Of a stretch of DNA of 64,000 bases, positions 32,714-40,597 are shown piece after piece (position 1 is the first letter of the stretch; every line of letters starts with the position of its first letter). Source of the DNA: CAXMST01 sp038206985 (GTDB lineage Bacteria > Actinomycetota > Thermoleophilia > Solirubrobacterales > 70-9); assembly GCA_038206985.1 (NCBI GenBank), contig JBBRAH010000015.1, positions 1 to 64,000 on the forward strand, in the 5' to 3' direction. Below the pieces are notes generated by a model. It did no database searches. It was not told the origin of the DNA and saw only the letters and a program-made list of their open reading frames with translations. Position numbers and translations under genes: made by a program.

Positions 32714-33925
32714 TTAGGCCCCGTTCAGAAGGCCGGCGAGCGCATCGGCAGCGGTTTCGGCGCCGCCGGTGGCTTCGTAACCGGCGGCGACGCGCTCGGC
32801 ACCTGCGCGCTTGGCCTTGGCGACACGGACGGCGTCCCGCAGGGTCTCGGCGCTGAGCTTCTTTCGAGCGACGGAGACGTCGGCGTCGGCTTCGAGCACG
32901 TGTGCGGCGACGTCGAGCTGGTCACGACCCCAGGGCACGAGCACCAAGGGCACACCGTGCGCCAGGGTCTTCTGTGTGGCGCCCATGCCGCCGTGACAGA
33001 TCACGGCCTCCGCCTTCTTCAACAGCGGTGCATGGGGGAGGAATCGGCGCACGACAGCCCCTTTTGGCGCGGGCAGGGTGGCGGGATCGACTCCCGCCGA
33101 GGTGACGACGACCTGATGGCTGTCCGCCAGGCCCTCCAGCGCAGCGCGGGCGATGTCCGCGTCGTTCTGGAACTCCGAGGAGCAGGTGACGAGGACCAGC
33201 GGCCGTTCGTCCAGTTCGAAGTCGGGCTCGGCCGGGGAGTCCCAAGCGCACGGGCCGACCGGGATCAGACCCGGAATGGCCGGCCGGGCATAGTCGAACG
33301 GCTCGGCTGTGAAGTAGAGCGTCCGCGGCGCCCGATGGCGACCCTCCGCGGCGCGCGCCAGGGGCTGCAGCCCGGCGGCCTCGCGCCCGGCGTTGATCGC
33401 CGGGAGGCGGGCCGCCTGGTCGAAGCGCCCTACGACCTTGTAGAAGATCGCGTCGCGGATCTTGCCCACCAGATCGGTCCGCGGCCGGAAGCCGAGGCCG
33501 TAGGGCGGTACTCCGGGAGCCCGATCCTCCAACAGGAAGGGACGCGACTCCGCCCAGGGCAGACCCGAGGCCTCGGCCGCGGCCCGTGCCCCGAACGTGC
33601 TCGTGTCGACCACCAGCAGGTCGGGCCCGACCGAGGCGATCGCCGCGCGCAGATCCCCGACCTCGATCGGCGCACGCCGGGCCCAGATCTCATACGTCCG
33701 CTTACCGCCCTTGATCTGGGAACTCGCGAGGTAGTCGTCGATCGGCAGCGCCTCGATCCGCGGATCGATCGGCTCGGCATCGAGGCCGGCCGCGCGTACG
33801 CCCTCGACCGAGTGGGAGAGGGTCCGCACGTGGACCTCCGCGCCACGCTTCTTCAGGGCGAGCAACGGTGGCATCATCGGATGCAGGTGCCCGCGGGCGG
33901 GGGAGGTGTAGGCGAGGATCTTCAT
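32714..33925 (-). CDS. UDP-glycosyltransferase, MGT/GT1 type
   Basis: 403 residues from ATG 33925. The two-domain GT-B fold begins with KILAYTSPARGHLHPMMPPLLAL. The C-terminal donor motif is CHGGMGATQKTLAHGVPLVLVPWGRDQLDVAAHVLEA, as in macrolide and plant-type glycosyltransferases. It should transfer a sugar from a nucleotide donor to a small hydrophobic acceptor. Its start overlaps the stop of an upstream tetR (ATGA), so it is probably induced by an exogenous small molecule. Confidence 0.88.
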   Translation of the reverse strand: MKILAYTSPARGHLHPMMPPLLALKKRGAEVHVRTLSHSVEGVRAAGLDAEPIDPRIEALPIDDYLASSQIKGGKRTYEIWARRAPIEVGDLRAAIASVGPDLLVVDTSTFGARAAAEASGLPWAESRPFLLEDRAPGVPPYGLGFRPRTDLVGKIRDAIFYKVVGRFDQAARLPAINAGREAAGLQPLARAAEGRHRAPRTLYFTAEPFDYARPAIPGLIPVGPCAWDSPAEPDFELDERPLVLVTCSSEFQNDADIARAALEGLADSHQVVVTSAGVDPATLPAPKGAVVRRFLPHAPLLKKAEAVICHGGMGATQKTLAHGVPLVLVPWGRDQLDVAAHVLEADADVSVARKKLSAETLRDAVRVAKAKRAGAERVAAGYEATGGAETAADALAGLLNGA

Positions 33926-34509
33926 TTGCTCGTTCCTTTCGTGTGTTCGACGAGGTCGCGGATCGCATCCTCGGTCTGCTTGCGTGTCATCCCGTAACGC
34001 CGCCTCAGCAGCTCCCACAGGTAGAGGTCGGTGACTGTTGCCAGGCGGGCCGCGAGCGCTCGCCGCTTGGCCGGGGTGAGCCCCTCGAGGTCAGGGGCGA
34101 AGACCTCCTCGACCCAGCGCAGATGCATCGCCTTGCCGTCGTCGGTGACCCGCTTGACCACCGGGTAGCGCTCGGCCTCGGCGAGCAGGCGCATGGTCTG
34201 TTCGCCGGTCTCCTCGTAGTGGTCGATGAGGAGCCGGATCGCGGCCTCGGTGTCTCCCGGTACGGCGGCGCGCGAGGCTTCGACTGAGGCCTGCGCGTCG
34301 GCGATCGCAGCTTCGACGAGACCCTCTTTGGAGCCGAAGTGGCGCAGCAGGGTCCGCGTGCTGACTCCGGCACGCTCGGCGACGGCGTCGAGGGGCGGGT
34401 CGAACACACCCTCGTCCCCGAACATCGCCTGGATCGCGTCGATCAGATCGCGCCGCGTCCGCTCGGTCGCGGCGGCGCGGTGCACCTGGCTGTAGGAGCG
34501 GGTCGCCAT
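33922..34509 (-). CDS. TetR family transcriptional regulator
   Basis: 195 residues. The helix-turn-helix reads IQAMFGDEGVFDPPLDAVAERAGVSTRTLLRHFGSKEGLVEAAI. It is the first gene of an operon with the glycosyltransferase and is divergent from an alpha/beta-hydrolase at 34589. An 11-bp perfect inverted repeat overlaps its start codon, so it probably represses both directions. Confidence 0.9.
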   Translation of the reverse strand: MATRSYSQVHRAAATERTRRDLIDAIQAMFGDEGVFDPPLDAVAERAGVSTRTLLRHFGSKEGLVEAAIADAQASVEASRAAVPGDTEAAIRLLIDHYEETGEQTMRLLAEAERYPVVKRVTDDGKAMHLRWVEEVFAPDLEGLTPAKRRALAARLATVTDLYLWELLRRRYGMTRKQTEDAIRDLVEHTKGTSK

Positions 34510-34536
34510 TTCGTGTCAAACACCGTGACACGAAAT
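34508..34536. promoter_or_regulatory. TetR operator between the tetR-glycosyltransferase and hydrolase genes
   Basis: ATTTCGTGTCA (34508-34518) and TGACACGAAAT (34526-34536) form a perfect 11-bp inverted repeat with a 7-bp spacer. It overlaps the tetR ATG and lies 38 bp upstream of the -10-like TAGGCT (34575-34580) of the divergent hydrolase. Confidence 0.75.
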
Positions 34537-34588
34537 ACGCGGGTTGTCAACTGGCGCTCCGGGAGGGGTCAGATTAGGCTAGGGGCGG

Positions 34589-35620
34589 ATGGCGGCGAGG
34601 CACACATCTCTGGCGGCGGCCCTGGGTGGCGCGGCGGCCCTGGGCGCAGGGTGGATCGCTGCCCAGCGCAACGACCGTAAGGCGATCCGCTCCGACCCCA
34701 ACTACGGGCCTCTGTTCGCCGAGCTGGCTGGCCCCTACAAGCGCGTCGCCGCGCACGACGGGACGCAACTTGCGGCCCGGGTGTTCGGCCCCGACGATGC
34801 GCCGACGATCATCTTTACCCACGGCTGGACCTGCTCGGACGAGTTCTGGAAGCTCCAGGTCGAGGCACTGCGCGGCGAGCGGCGAATCGTCACCTACGAC
34901 CAACGCGGCCATGCCGAGAGCGAGCGCGCCCGCAATGGCGACTACTCGATTGAGACCTTCGGTCGCGACCTCGACGCGGTGATCGAGGCCTGCGTCCCCG
35001 AGGGCGAGCGGGCGTTGCTCGTCGGCCACTCTCTGGGCGCGATGACGATCGCGTCCTGGGCCGGTCAGTTTTCCGACCGCGTGGAGCCGCGAGTCTCCGC
35101 AGCAGTTCTCTGCAACACCGGGGTCGGCGACCTGATCAGTGAGTCTCTCGTGGTTGAGGGTCTGCCCGACAACTTCGCCCAGATCGAGCGCCTGGTCGGC
35201 GAGGGCGTGCTGCGGGCGCGCGCTCCGATTCCCGCCTTCTCGACTCCGATCAGCTACCGGTTGATTGCCCACGCCGTGGTCGGCCCCGATGCCACACCGG
35301 CCCAGGTCGCCTTTTGCGAGCGCCTGGTCCTCGCCTGCCCCGCGGACGTCCGTGCCGCGGTGGGCGGCACGCTGACCAGGCTCGACCTCTACGAGGCCCT
35401 GAGCTCGCTCGAGGTCCCGACGCTGGTAGTCGCCGGCGAACTGGACCGGCTCACGCCGTCCCGCCACGCGCACGAGATGGCCGCGGCCCTGCCCGATTTG
35501 CTGGACGTGGTCGAGATTCCCCGATCCGGCCACATGAGTCCGGTGGAGTATCCGGATTACGTCAGCCGCCTCGTCGCCGAGCTCGCGGGCAGCAACGCAA
35601 CACTGGGCCTCGCCGCATAG
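34589..35620 (+). CDS. Alpha/beta-hydrolase with N-terminal hydrophobic segment
   Basis: 343 residues. A hydrophobic stretch (about 7-24) may be a membrane anchor or signal. The hydrolase core has FTHGWTCSDEFW, the nucleophile motif VGHSLGAM (Ser), the acid region VVAGELDRLTP (Asp) and IPRSGHMSPVEYP (His). Actinobacteria carry many such esterases of unknown substrate. Divergent transcription from a shared TetR operator suggests joint induction with the glycosyltransferase. Confidence 0.87.
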   Translation: MAARHTSLAAALGGAAALGAGWIAAQRNDRKAIRSDPNYGPLFAELAGPYKRVAAHDGTQLAARVFGPDDAPTIIFTHGWTCSDEFWKLQVEALRGERRIVTYDQRGHAESERARNGDYSIETFGRDLDAVIEACVPEGERALLVGHSLGAMTIASWAGQFSDRVEPRVSAAVLCNTGVGDLISESLVVEGLPDNFAQIERLVGEGVLRARAPIPAFSTPISYRLIAHAVVGPDATPAQVAFCERLVLACPADVRAAVGGTLTRLDLYEALSSLEVPTLVVAGELDRLTPSRHAHEMAAALPDLLDVVEIPRSGHMSPVEYPDYVSRLVAELAGSNATLGLAA

Positions 35621-35672
35621 CCCGCGCCCGGACCCGCGAGCCTCGCCGCCCATTCGCTAGATTTCCCCGCCC

Positions 35673-35745
35673 GGGCGTTTAGCTCAGTTGGGAGAGCGCC
35701 AGCTCGACAAGCTGGAGGTCACTGGTTCGAGCCCAGTAACGCCCA
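35673..35745 (+). tRNA. tRNA-Val (GAC)
   Basis: The acceptor GGGCGTT pairs with AACGCCC. The anticodon loop TCGACAA (GAC) lies between CCAGC and GCTGG, and the T-arm is ACTGG-TTCGAGC-CCAGT. The discriminator is A. TAGATT at 35658-35663 is a plausible -10. A small dyad GCCCGT/ACGGGC at 35770-35789 follows without a T-run. Confidence 0.95.
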
Positions 35746-35778
35746 TGACCGGGAAGCCCAGTATCCGTTGCCCGTACG

Positions 35779-36408
35779 TCACGACGGGCGCCCGCCGGCC
35801 AGCACTGCCATCTCCCGCCATTTCCAGTAGCAATCGACGTTCTCGAATCCGAGGACGCGCAGCCAGCTGAGCTGTGTCTCCACATCGAGCAGGCGGTCGG
35901 ATGGATCATCGTGCTCGAGCGGCTCATTGATCGCTTTCAGGAACGCGAGGTGCAGCCTCTCGTTGGGCGAGGCGACGTCCTCGAGGTTCACGAACACTCC
36001 ACCAGGGAGGAGCCGATCGAGTACCTCGCCGTAGAGCGCCCGCTTGCGGTCGTGTTCGAGGTGGTGAATTGCAAACGACGAAACAACCACGTCGAAAGGG
36101 CCTACGTCGGGAAGCTCCTCGACGAGGTCATGCTCGATCAACTGAATAGCGTCGTTGTCAGCCAAGCGGCTTCGAGCACTGCTCAACATCCGCTTCGAGA
36201 CGTCCAGGCCGATCCCACGCAGCGCTGGGTTGCGGGCCAGGAGCATGTCGAGGACCCGGCCATCTCCCGTGCCGAGGTCAAGTACGCACTCCGGTTCCGC
36301 CGGAACCAGTTCCAGTAGTGCGGCGTCGGCCTCGGCGCGATGCGGGAACTCGTCGGCCCGGGCCAGATAGCGGTCGGCGTGCTCGGTATCCCATTCGTTT
36401 GCCAGCAT
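35779..36408 (-). CDS. SAM-dependent methyltransferase, class I
   Basis: 209 residues. Motif I is VLDLGTGDGRVLDMLL (about 42-57), followed by GIGLDVSKRML, DVVVSSFAIHHLEHD and a RLLPGGVFVNLEDV strand, the standard order. C-terminal FENVDCYWKWREMAVLAGG resembles UbiE/ArsM-like small-molecule methyltransferases. The three-cysteine pattern of arsenite methyltransferase is not present, although it lies beside an arsenic operon. TACTCT lies 7 nt upstream of the ATG. Confidence 0.85.
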   Translation of the reverse strand: MLANEWDTEHADRYLARADEFPHRAEADAALLELVPAEPECVLDLGTGDGRVLDMLLARNPALRGIGLDVSKRMLSSARSRLADNDAIQLIEHDLVEELPDVGPFDVVVSSFAIHHLEHDRKRALYGEVLDRLLPGGVFVNLEDVASPNERLHLAFLKAINEPLEHDDPSDRLLDVETQLSWLRVLGFENVDCYWKWREMAVLAGGRPS

Positions 36409-36495
36409 GGGACCAAGAGTAGGTCCTGAGCCAGGTCATGCGCAGGTACCCACACGCGTCCGCAGATCGATGCGCGTCTATATGGACAGATCCCT

Positions 36496-36524
36496 ATTGA
36501 AATGACGTTCATCAATGTTATTCT
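36496..36524 (+). promoter_or_regulatory. Promoter and ArsR operator of the GAPDH-arsJ genes
   Basis: The -35 box TTGAAA (36497-36502) and the -10 box TATTCT (36519-36524) are 16 bp apart. An inverted repeat ATTGA (36496-36500)/TCAAT (36512-36516) overlaps the -35 and spacer, the usual position for ArsR repression. Confidence 0.55.
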
Positions 36525-36560
36525 CGATGCGCAATCGACCGAGCAGGTGGAGGGCACAGA

Positions 36561-37586
36561 ATGGACACGGGCTCGGAATCCACCCGGATCGGCATCAATG
36601 GCTTCGGTCGCATGGGGCGCCTGGCGCTGCGGCCTGCTCTCGAGTGGCCTGAGCTCGAGTTCGTCCACATCAACGAGCCGCACGGCGATGCGGGCGTCGC
36701 CGCCCACCTCCTGACCTTCGATTCGGTACATGGCCGCTGGGACCGGGACGCTCGAGCCGGCGACGGGGGCGAGCTGGTCGTCGCGGACAGCGCGATCACG
36801 ATGAGCGCAGTTAAGGAGCCCGCCGAGGCGCCATGGTCCGGGGCCGGGGTCGAGGTCGTGCTCGAGTGCTCCGGGAAGTTCCGCACACCGCAGTCGCTCG
36901 CGCCCTACTTCGAGCAGGGTGTCAAGAAGGTGGTCGTCGCCGCACCGGTAAAGGAGCAGGCGCTGAACGTGGTCATGGGCGTCAACGATCGTCTCTACGA
37001 CCCCGATGCGCACGACATCGTCACCGCCGCGTCCTGCACGACGAACTGCCTGGCGCCGGTCGTCAAGGTCGTCCACGAGAGCGTCGGCATCGAGCGGGGC
37101 TCGATCACCACGCTGCACGACCTGACCAATACCCAGGTGGTGGTCGACGCTCCCCACAAGGATCTCCGCCGCGCACGGGCGGCGGGGCAGTCTCTGATCC
37201 CGACCTCGACTGGGTCCGCGACGGCCATCGGAATGATCTTTCCCGAGCTGCTCGGCAAGCTCGACGGCCTGGCCGTGCGGGTGCCTCTCCTCAACGCGTC
37301 GCTGACCGACTGCGTGTTCGAGGTTTCGCGGCCGACGACCGTCGAGGAGGTCAACGCCGCGCTCGCCGCCGGCGCCTCCGGAGAGCTCGAGGGCATCCTC
37401 GGCTACGAGGAGCGGCCGCTGGTCTCGGTCGACTATCGCGGCGACCCACGCTCGGGCATCGTTGACGCGCTCTCGACCCGCGTCACCGACGAGACCCAGG
37501 TGAAGATCCTCGCCTGGTACGACAACGAGTGGGGCTACGCCAATCGGCTCGTCGAGCTCGCGCGCAAGGTCGGGGACCGGCTGTGA
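36561..37586 (+). CDS. Glyceraldehyde-3-phosphate dehydrogenase, ArsJ-associated
   Basis: 341 residues. NAD-binding GINGFGRMGR (11-20) and the catalytic cysteine C159 in AASCTTNCLAP are present, with STGSATAIGMIFPEL and AWYDNEWGYANRL near the end. It overlaps the arsJ start by 4 bases (GTGA). In this established pathway the enzyme uses arsenate in place of phosphate to make 1-arseno-3-phosphoglycerate, which ArsJ exports. This is probably not the glycolytic GapA because of its position. A ribosome site GGAGGG precedes the ATG. Confidence 0.93.
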   Translation: MDTGSESTRIGINGFGRMGRLALRPALEWPELEFVHINEPHGDAGVAAHLLTFDSVHGRWDRDARAGDGGELVVADSAITMSAVKEPAEAPWSGAGVEVVLECSGKFRTPQSLAPYFEQGVKKVVVAAPVKEQALNVVMGVNDRLYDPDAHDIVTAASCTTNCLAPVVKVVHESVGIERGSITTLHDLTNTQVVVDAPHKDLRRARAAGQSLIPTSTGSATAIGMIFPELLGKLDGLAVRVPLLNASLTDCVFEVSRPTTVEEVNAALAAGASGELEGILGYEERPLVSVDYRGDPRSGIVDALSTRVTDETQVKILAWYDNEWGYANRLVELARKVGDRL

Positions 37587-38881
37587 GCGGAGCGACCGCA
37601 GGCCTCAGACGGGGCGGGCAGGCCGGCAACGACCTGCGCAACTACATGCTGGTCACCGGCGCCTACTGGGCGGACACGATCGCCGACGGAGCGATCCGGC
37701 TCCTCGTCCTCTTCTACTTCTTCGAGCTCGGTTACAGCCCGCTGCAGGTTGCGACGCTGTTCCTCTTCTACGAGGTCTTCGGGATCATCACCAACCTCGT
37801 AGGCGGCTACGTCGGCTCCCGCTTCGGGCTCAAATCGACCCTGTTCGCCGGACTCAGCTTCCAGATCGTCGCCCTGCTGATGCTCGGCCTCGCGCCCGAG
37901 TCGTGGCTCGTCGTCGCCTACGTGATGGTCGCCCAGGCCTGCTCAGGAATTGCCAAGGACCTGACAAAGATGAGCTCCAAGAGCGCGGTCAAGCTGATCG
38001 TCCAGGACGACTCCGAGTCGTCCCTGTACAAGTGGGTCTCGATCCTGACCGGCTCGAAGAACGCGCTCAAGGGCGTCGGCTTCTTCGTCGGCGGCCTGCT
38101 ACTGACGCTGACCAGCTTCCAGACCGCGACGCTGGGTCTTGCCGCCATGGTCGCGACCGCGCTCGTGGTCACCGCGGCGCTCATGAAGGGTTCACTGGGG
38201 ACCACGGATGCGAAGGCGAAGTTCCGTCAGATGTTCTCCAACAATCGCGCCGTCAACGTGCTCGCGGCGGCACGCGTGTTCCTCTTCGCCTCCCGGGATG
38301 TGTGGTTCGTCGTCGGCCTGCCGGTCTACCTGCGCACCGTCCTCGGCTGGTCCTTCTGGGAGGTCGGCGGCTTCCTGGCGATCTGGGTGATCGGCTACGG
38401 CATCGTCCAGGCCTCGGCGCCGAGGTTCGTCAAGCGCGAGGTGGAGGGGGTGGGGAAGGAGCCCGATGGGCGCACGGCTACCGCGCTGGCCTTCGTCCTT
38501 GCCGCCTTTCCGGCGGGGATCGCCATCGCGCTCGCTTCCGATATCGACCCGGCGAGCGTGCTCGTCATCGGTCTGATCGTTTTCGGAGTGATCTTCGCCG
38601 TCAACTCCGCGGCCCACTCCTACCTGATCCTTTCCTATGCCGAGAACGATCGGGTCGCGATGAACGTCGGCTTCTATTACATGGCGAACGCGGGCGGCCG
38701 CCTGGTGGGCACGATCCTCTCCGGCCTGCTCTACCAGTGGCAGGGGCTGGAGGCGTGCCTGTGGTGCTCGGCGATCTTCGTCGTTGCCGCGGGCCTGATC
38801 TCGCTCCTGCTGCCCCAGCACCTGCCACAGCGCAGCGCCGGGGGCGGACAGGCAACGGCCGGCACTGCCCACCCGGCCTGA
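37583..38881 (+). CDS. arsJ: Organoarsenical efflux MFS transporter ArsJ
   Basis: 432 residues from GTG 37583. About 11-12 membrane segments; characteristic stretches are NYMLVTGAYWADTIADGAIRLLVLFYF, DLTKMSSKSAVKLIV, GSKNALKGVGFFVGG and NSAAHSYLILSYAENDRVAMNVGFYYMANAGGRLVG. The family exports 1-arseno-3-phosphoglycerate, which decays to arsenate outside. Gene overlap with the GAPDH and a downstream arsR support the assignment. Confidence 0.93.
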   Translation: MSGATAGLRRGGQAGNDLRNYMLVTGAYWADTIADGAIRLLVLFYFFELGYSPLQVATLFLFYEVFGIITNLVGGYVGSRFGLKSTLFAGLSFQIVALLMLGLAPESWLVVAYVMVAQACSGIAKDLTKMSSKSAVKLIVQDDSESSLYKWVSILTGSKNALKGVGFFVGGLLLTLTSFQTATLGLAAMVATALVVTAALMKGSLGTTDAKAKFRQMFSNNRAVNVLAAARVFLFASRDVWFVVGLPVYLRTVLGWSFWEVGGFLAIWVIGYGIVQASAPRFVKREVEGVGKEPDGRTATALAFVLAAFPAGIAIALASDIDPASVLVIGLIVFGVIFAVNSAAHSYLILSYAENDRVAMNVGFYYMANAGGRLVGTILSGLLYQWQGLEACLWCSAIFVVAAGLISLLLPQHLPQRSAGGGQATAGTAHPA

Positions 38882-38974
38882 GGGTCGCCGTTGGGAGCTT
38901 TGACCCGATCTGCGTACCTATGCGGGCGGTAGATCGAGACGAAGGTCCGGCCCGACGCCTCCGCGCGCATTGGA

Positions 38975-39022
38975 TTGACAAGCATCACTGTTTCCGGTAT
39001 TCCATATCGAAGAACTTCTATA
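38975..39022 (+). promoter_or_regulatory. arsR promoter and operator
   Basis: A perfect -35 TTGACA (38975-38980) and TATTCC (38998-39003) are separated by 17 bp. Immediately downstream TATCGAAGAACTTCTATA (39005-39022) is an 18-bp dyad with one mismatched pair around a central AA, a good ArsR site at the transcription start. Confidence 0.6.
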
Positions 39023-39041
39023 CGAACGAGAGGGGCACACG

Positions 39042-39392
39042 TTGAGCACACTCGAGTTGGCGCCAAAGCAGAAGCGCCCGAAGGGGGAGCCCTGCTGCGA
39101 ACCCGTCGTCTATCCCGAGATCGAGCGCGAGCACGCGGAACGCATGGCGCAGGTCGCCAAGGCGCTCGGTGATCCGGTCCGGATGCAGCTGGTCGACGTG
39201 CTCCGCAAGCACGCCGGCAAGGTTTGTGTCTGCGAGCTCGTGCCCCTCTTCAACCTCTCCCAGCCGACGGTCTCACATCACCTGAAGAAGTTGCGCGAGG
39301 CCGGCATCGTCGGCTCCGAGCGCGAGGGGCTATGGGCCTACTACTACGTCAAGCCCGCGGCGCTCGAAGAGATCTCGGGCTGGCTGAGCTGA
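39042..39392 (+). CDS. arsR: ArsR family metalloregulator
   Basis: 116 residues from TTG 39042. The winged-helix domain has ALGDPVRMQLVDVLRKHAGKVCVCELVPLFNLSQPTVSHHLKKLREAG. Candidate As(III) ligands are C18 and C19 (EPCCEP) near the N-terminus and C62/C64 (VCVCEL) at helix alpha-3. The enriched N-terminal pair fits a variant arsenite site. It has its own promoter and is probably autoregulated together with the upstream GAPDH-arsJ operon. Confidence 0.92.
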   Translation: MSTLELAPKQKRPKGEPCCEPVVYPEIEREHAERMAQVAKALGDPVRMQLVDVLRKHAGKVCVCELVPLFNLSQPTVSHHLKKLREAGIVGSEREGLWAYYYVKPAALEEISGWLS

Positions 39393-39446
39393 AGGCCCGC
39401 AGGGCGGTCCGAGCCACGCTTTTTCGAAACGCGGCCCGAGCCGTTC

Positions 39447-39986
39447 CTACTTCTCCGAGAGGATCGTGTAGATCCCACGACGGGTCTCGTCGAGGAGCTC
39501 ACGGATGCGTGAGCGCTGGTCCTCGTCGGCGGCCTGCAGGGCCTGGCCGACTGCTGATCGCAGCTGGCGGACAGAGTGGCCGAGCTGGACCAGTTCGGGC
39601 GGAGCGCCGGTGCGGACCTGCTCCCAGGGCTGGGAACCGGACTCCGCGGCCTTCTCCTCAGCCGCTGTCTTGCCCTCCCCGGTGAGCGAGAAACGGCGCT
39701 TGCCGTCGGTCTCCTCGCCAGCGATCAGCCCCTCGTCCTCGAGCAGTTGCAGGGTGGGGTAGATCGAGCCGGCGCTGGGGCGCCAGTAGCCGCCGCTGCG
39801 CTCCTCGATCTCGGTGATCATCTCGTAGCCGTGCATCGGCGTCTCGGCGAGCAGCGCGAGCACGGCGGCGCGGACATCGCCGCGCCGGGCCCGAGGTCCA
39901 CCGCGACCGCTGCGGTGCGGTCCACCGTGACGGTGATGGGCGAAGCGGGGCCTGTGTTGGTGGGTGACGTATCTACGTCCATGCAT
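39447..39986 (-). CDS. PadR family transcriptional regulator with His-rich N-terminus
   Basis: 179 residues from ATG 39986 (ribosome site AGGAAG). The winged helix starts near residue 35: RGDVRAAVLALLAETPMHGYEMITEIEERSGGYWRPSAGSIYPTLQLLEDEGLI. The 30 N-terminal residues contain several histidines (HQH, HHRH, GPH) and arginines that might bind metal. The C-terminal helix is for dimerisation. Convergent with arsR. Dyads lie just upstream. Confidence 0.9.
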   Translation of the reverse strand: MHGRRYVTHQHRPRFAHHRHGGPHRSGRGGPRARRGDVRAAVLALLAETPMHGYEMITEIEERSGGYWRPSAGSIYPTLQLLEDEGLIAGEETDGKRRFSLTGEGKTAAEEKAAESGSQPWEQVRTGAPPELVQLGHSVRQLRSAVGQALQAADEDQRSRIRELLDETRRGIYTILSEK

Positions 39987-40002
39987 AGTTGCTTCCTTTC
40001 GT

Positions 40003-40028
40003 TTACGTAGCAACGCGATATATCGTAA
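40003..40028. promoter_or_regulatory. Candidate PadR operator
   Basis: TTACG (40003-40007) and CGTAA (40024-40028) flank a 10-bp palindrome CGATATATCG (40016-40025), 17-42 bp upstream of the padR start. Confidence 0.4.
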
Positions 40029-40094
40029 CACGTCGGGTGGTCGGCCTTACGGGGTTGCACTCGAGATGAGTGCCGGGACGGGTACCCTCGGGCC

Positions 40095-40592
40095 GTGGAC
40101 TCAGCTAACGACCCCGGCACATCGAAGGACACACCCGACCCGCCCGTCATCGAGGTATCGCCGGATGAAGCCGAAGCGCTGGCCCGCCTTCTGCGCGACT
40201 TCCAGCTTGAGTTCGAGGTGCCGACGCCTCCGGTCGAGGACGTGACCGATCGGCTCCGGACGCTGCTGGTGGCCGGTGAGGTGACGGCGTTGTTGATCGG
40301 GAATCGTGAACAACCGGTCGGGCTCGCGGTGCTCCGCTTTCGAACTGCGCTGTTCTATGACTCCACCGATGCGTATCTGGAGGAGCTCTACGTAGTTCCC
40401 GGCCGGCGTGGAGATGGGCTCGGCCGCCGGCTGATGGAGGCGGTCCTGGACCTGGCCCGGGAGCGCGGCTGCGGCCGGATCGAACTGGGCACCGAGGAAG
40501 ACGACACGGCCGCCCGCGGCCTCTACGAGAGCCTCGGATTCACCAATAGGGACCGCGGCGAGCTGATGTTCTTCTACGAACGCGACCTCTGA
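40095..40592 (+). CDS. GNAT family N-acetyltransferase
   Basis: 165 residues from GTG 40095. The acetyl-CoA binding motif A reads LEELYVVPGRRGDGLGRRLMEAVLDLARERGCGRIELGT, followed by DDTAARGLYESLGFTNRD. The substrate is unknown. TACCCT lies 6 nt upstream. The next gene, a DNA methyltransferase, starts 5 bp after its stop. Confidence 0.88.
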   Translation: MDSANDPGTSKDTPDPPVIEVSPDEAEALARLLRDFQLEFEVPTPPVEDVTDRLRTLLVAGEVTALLIGNREQPVGLAVLRFRTALFYDSTDAYLEELYVVPGRRGDGLGRRLMEAVLDLARERGCGRIELGTEEDDTAARGLYESLGFTNRDRGELMFFYERDL

Positions 40593-40597
40593 GCCCG

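Noticed and set aside
35779..36408. Arsenite methyltransferase ArsM next to the ars genes
   Set aside because: It lacks the conserved cysteines of ArsM; a generic small-molecule methyltransferase is the safer call.
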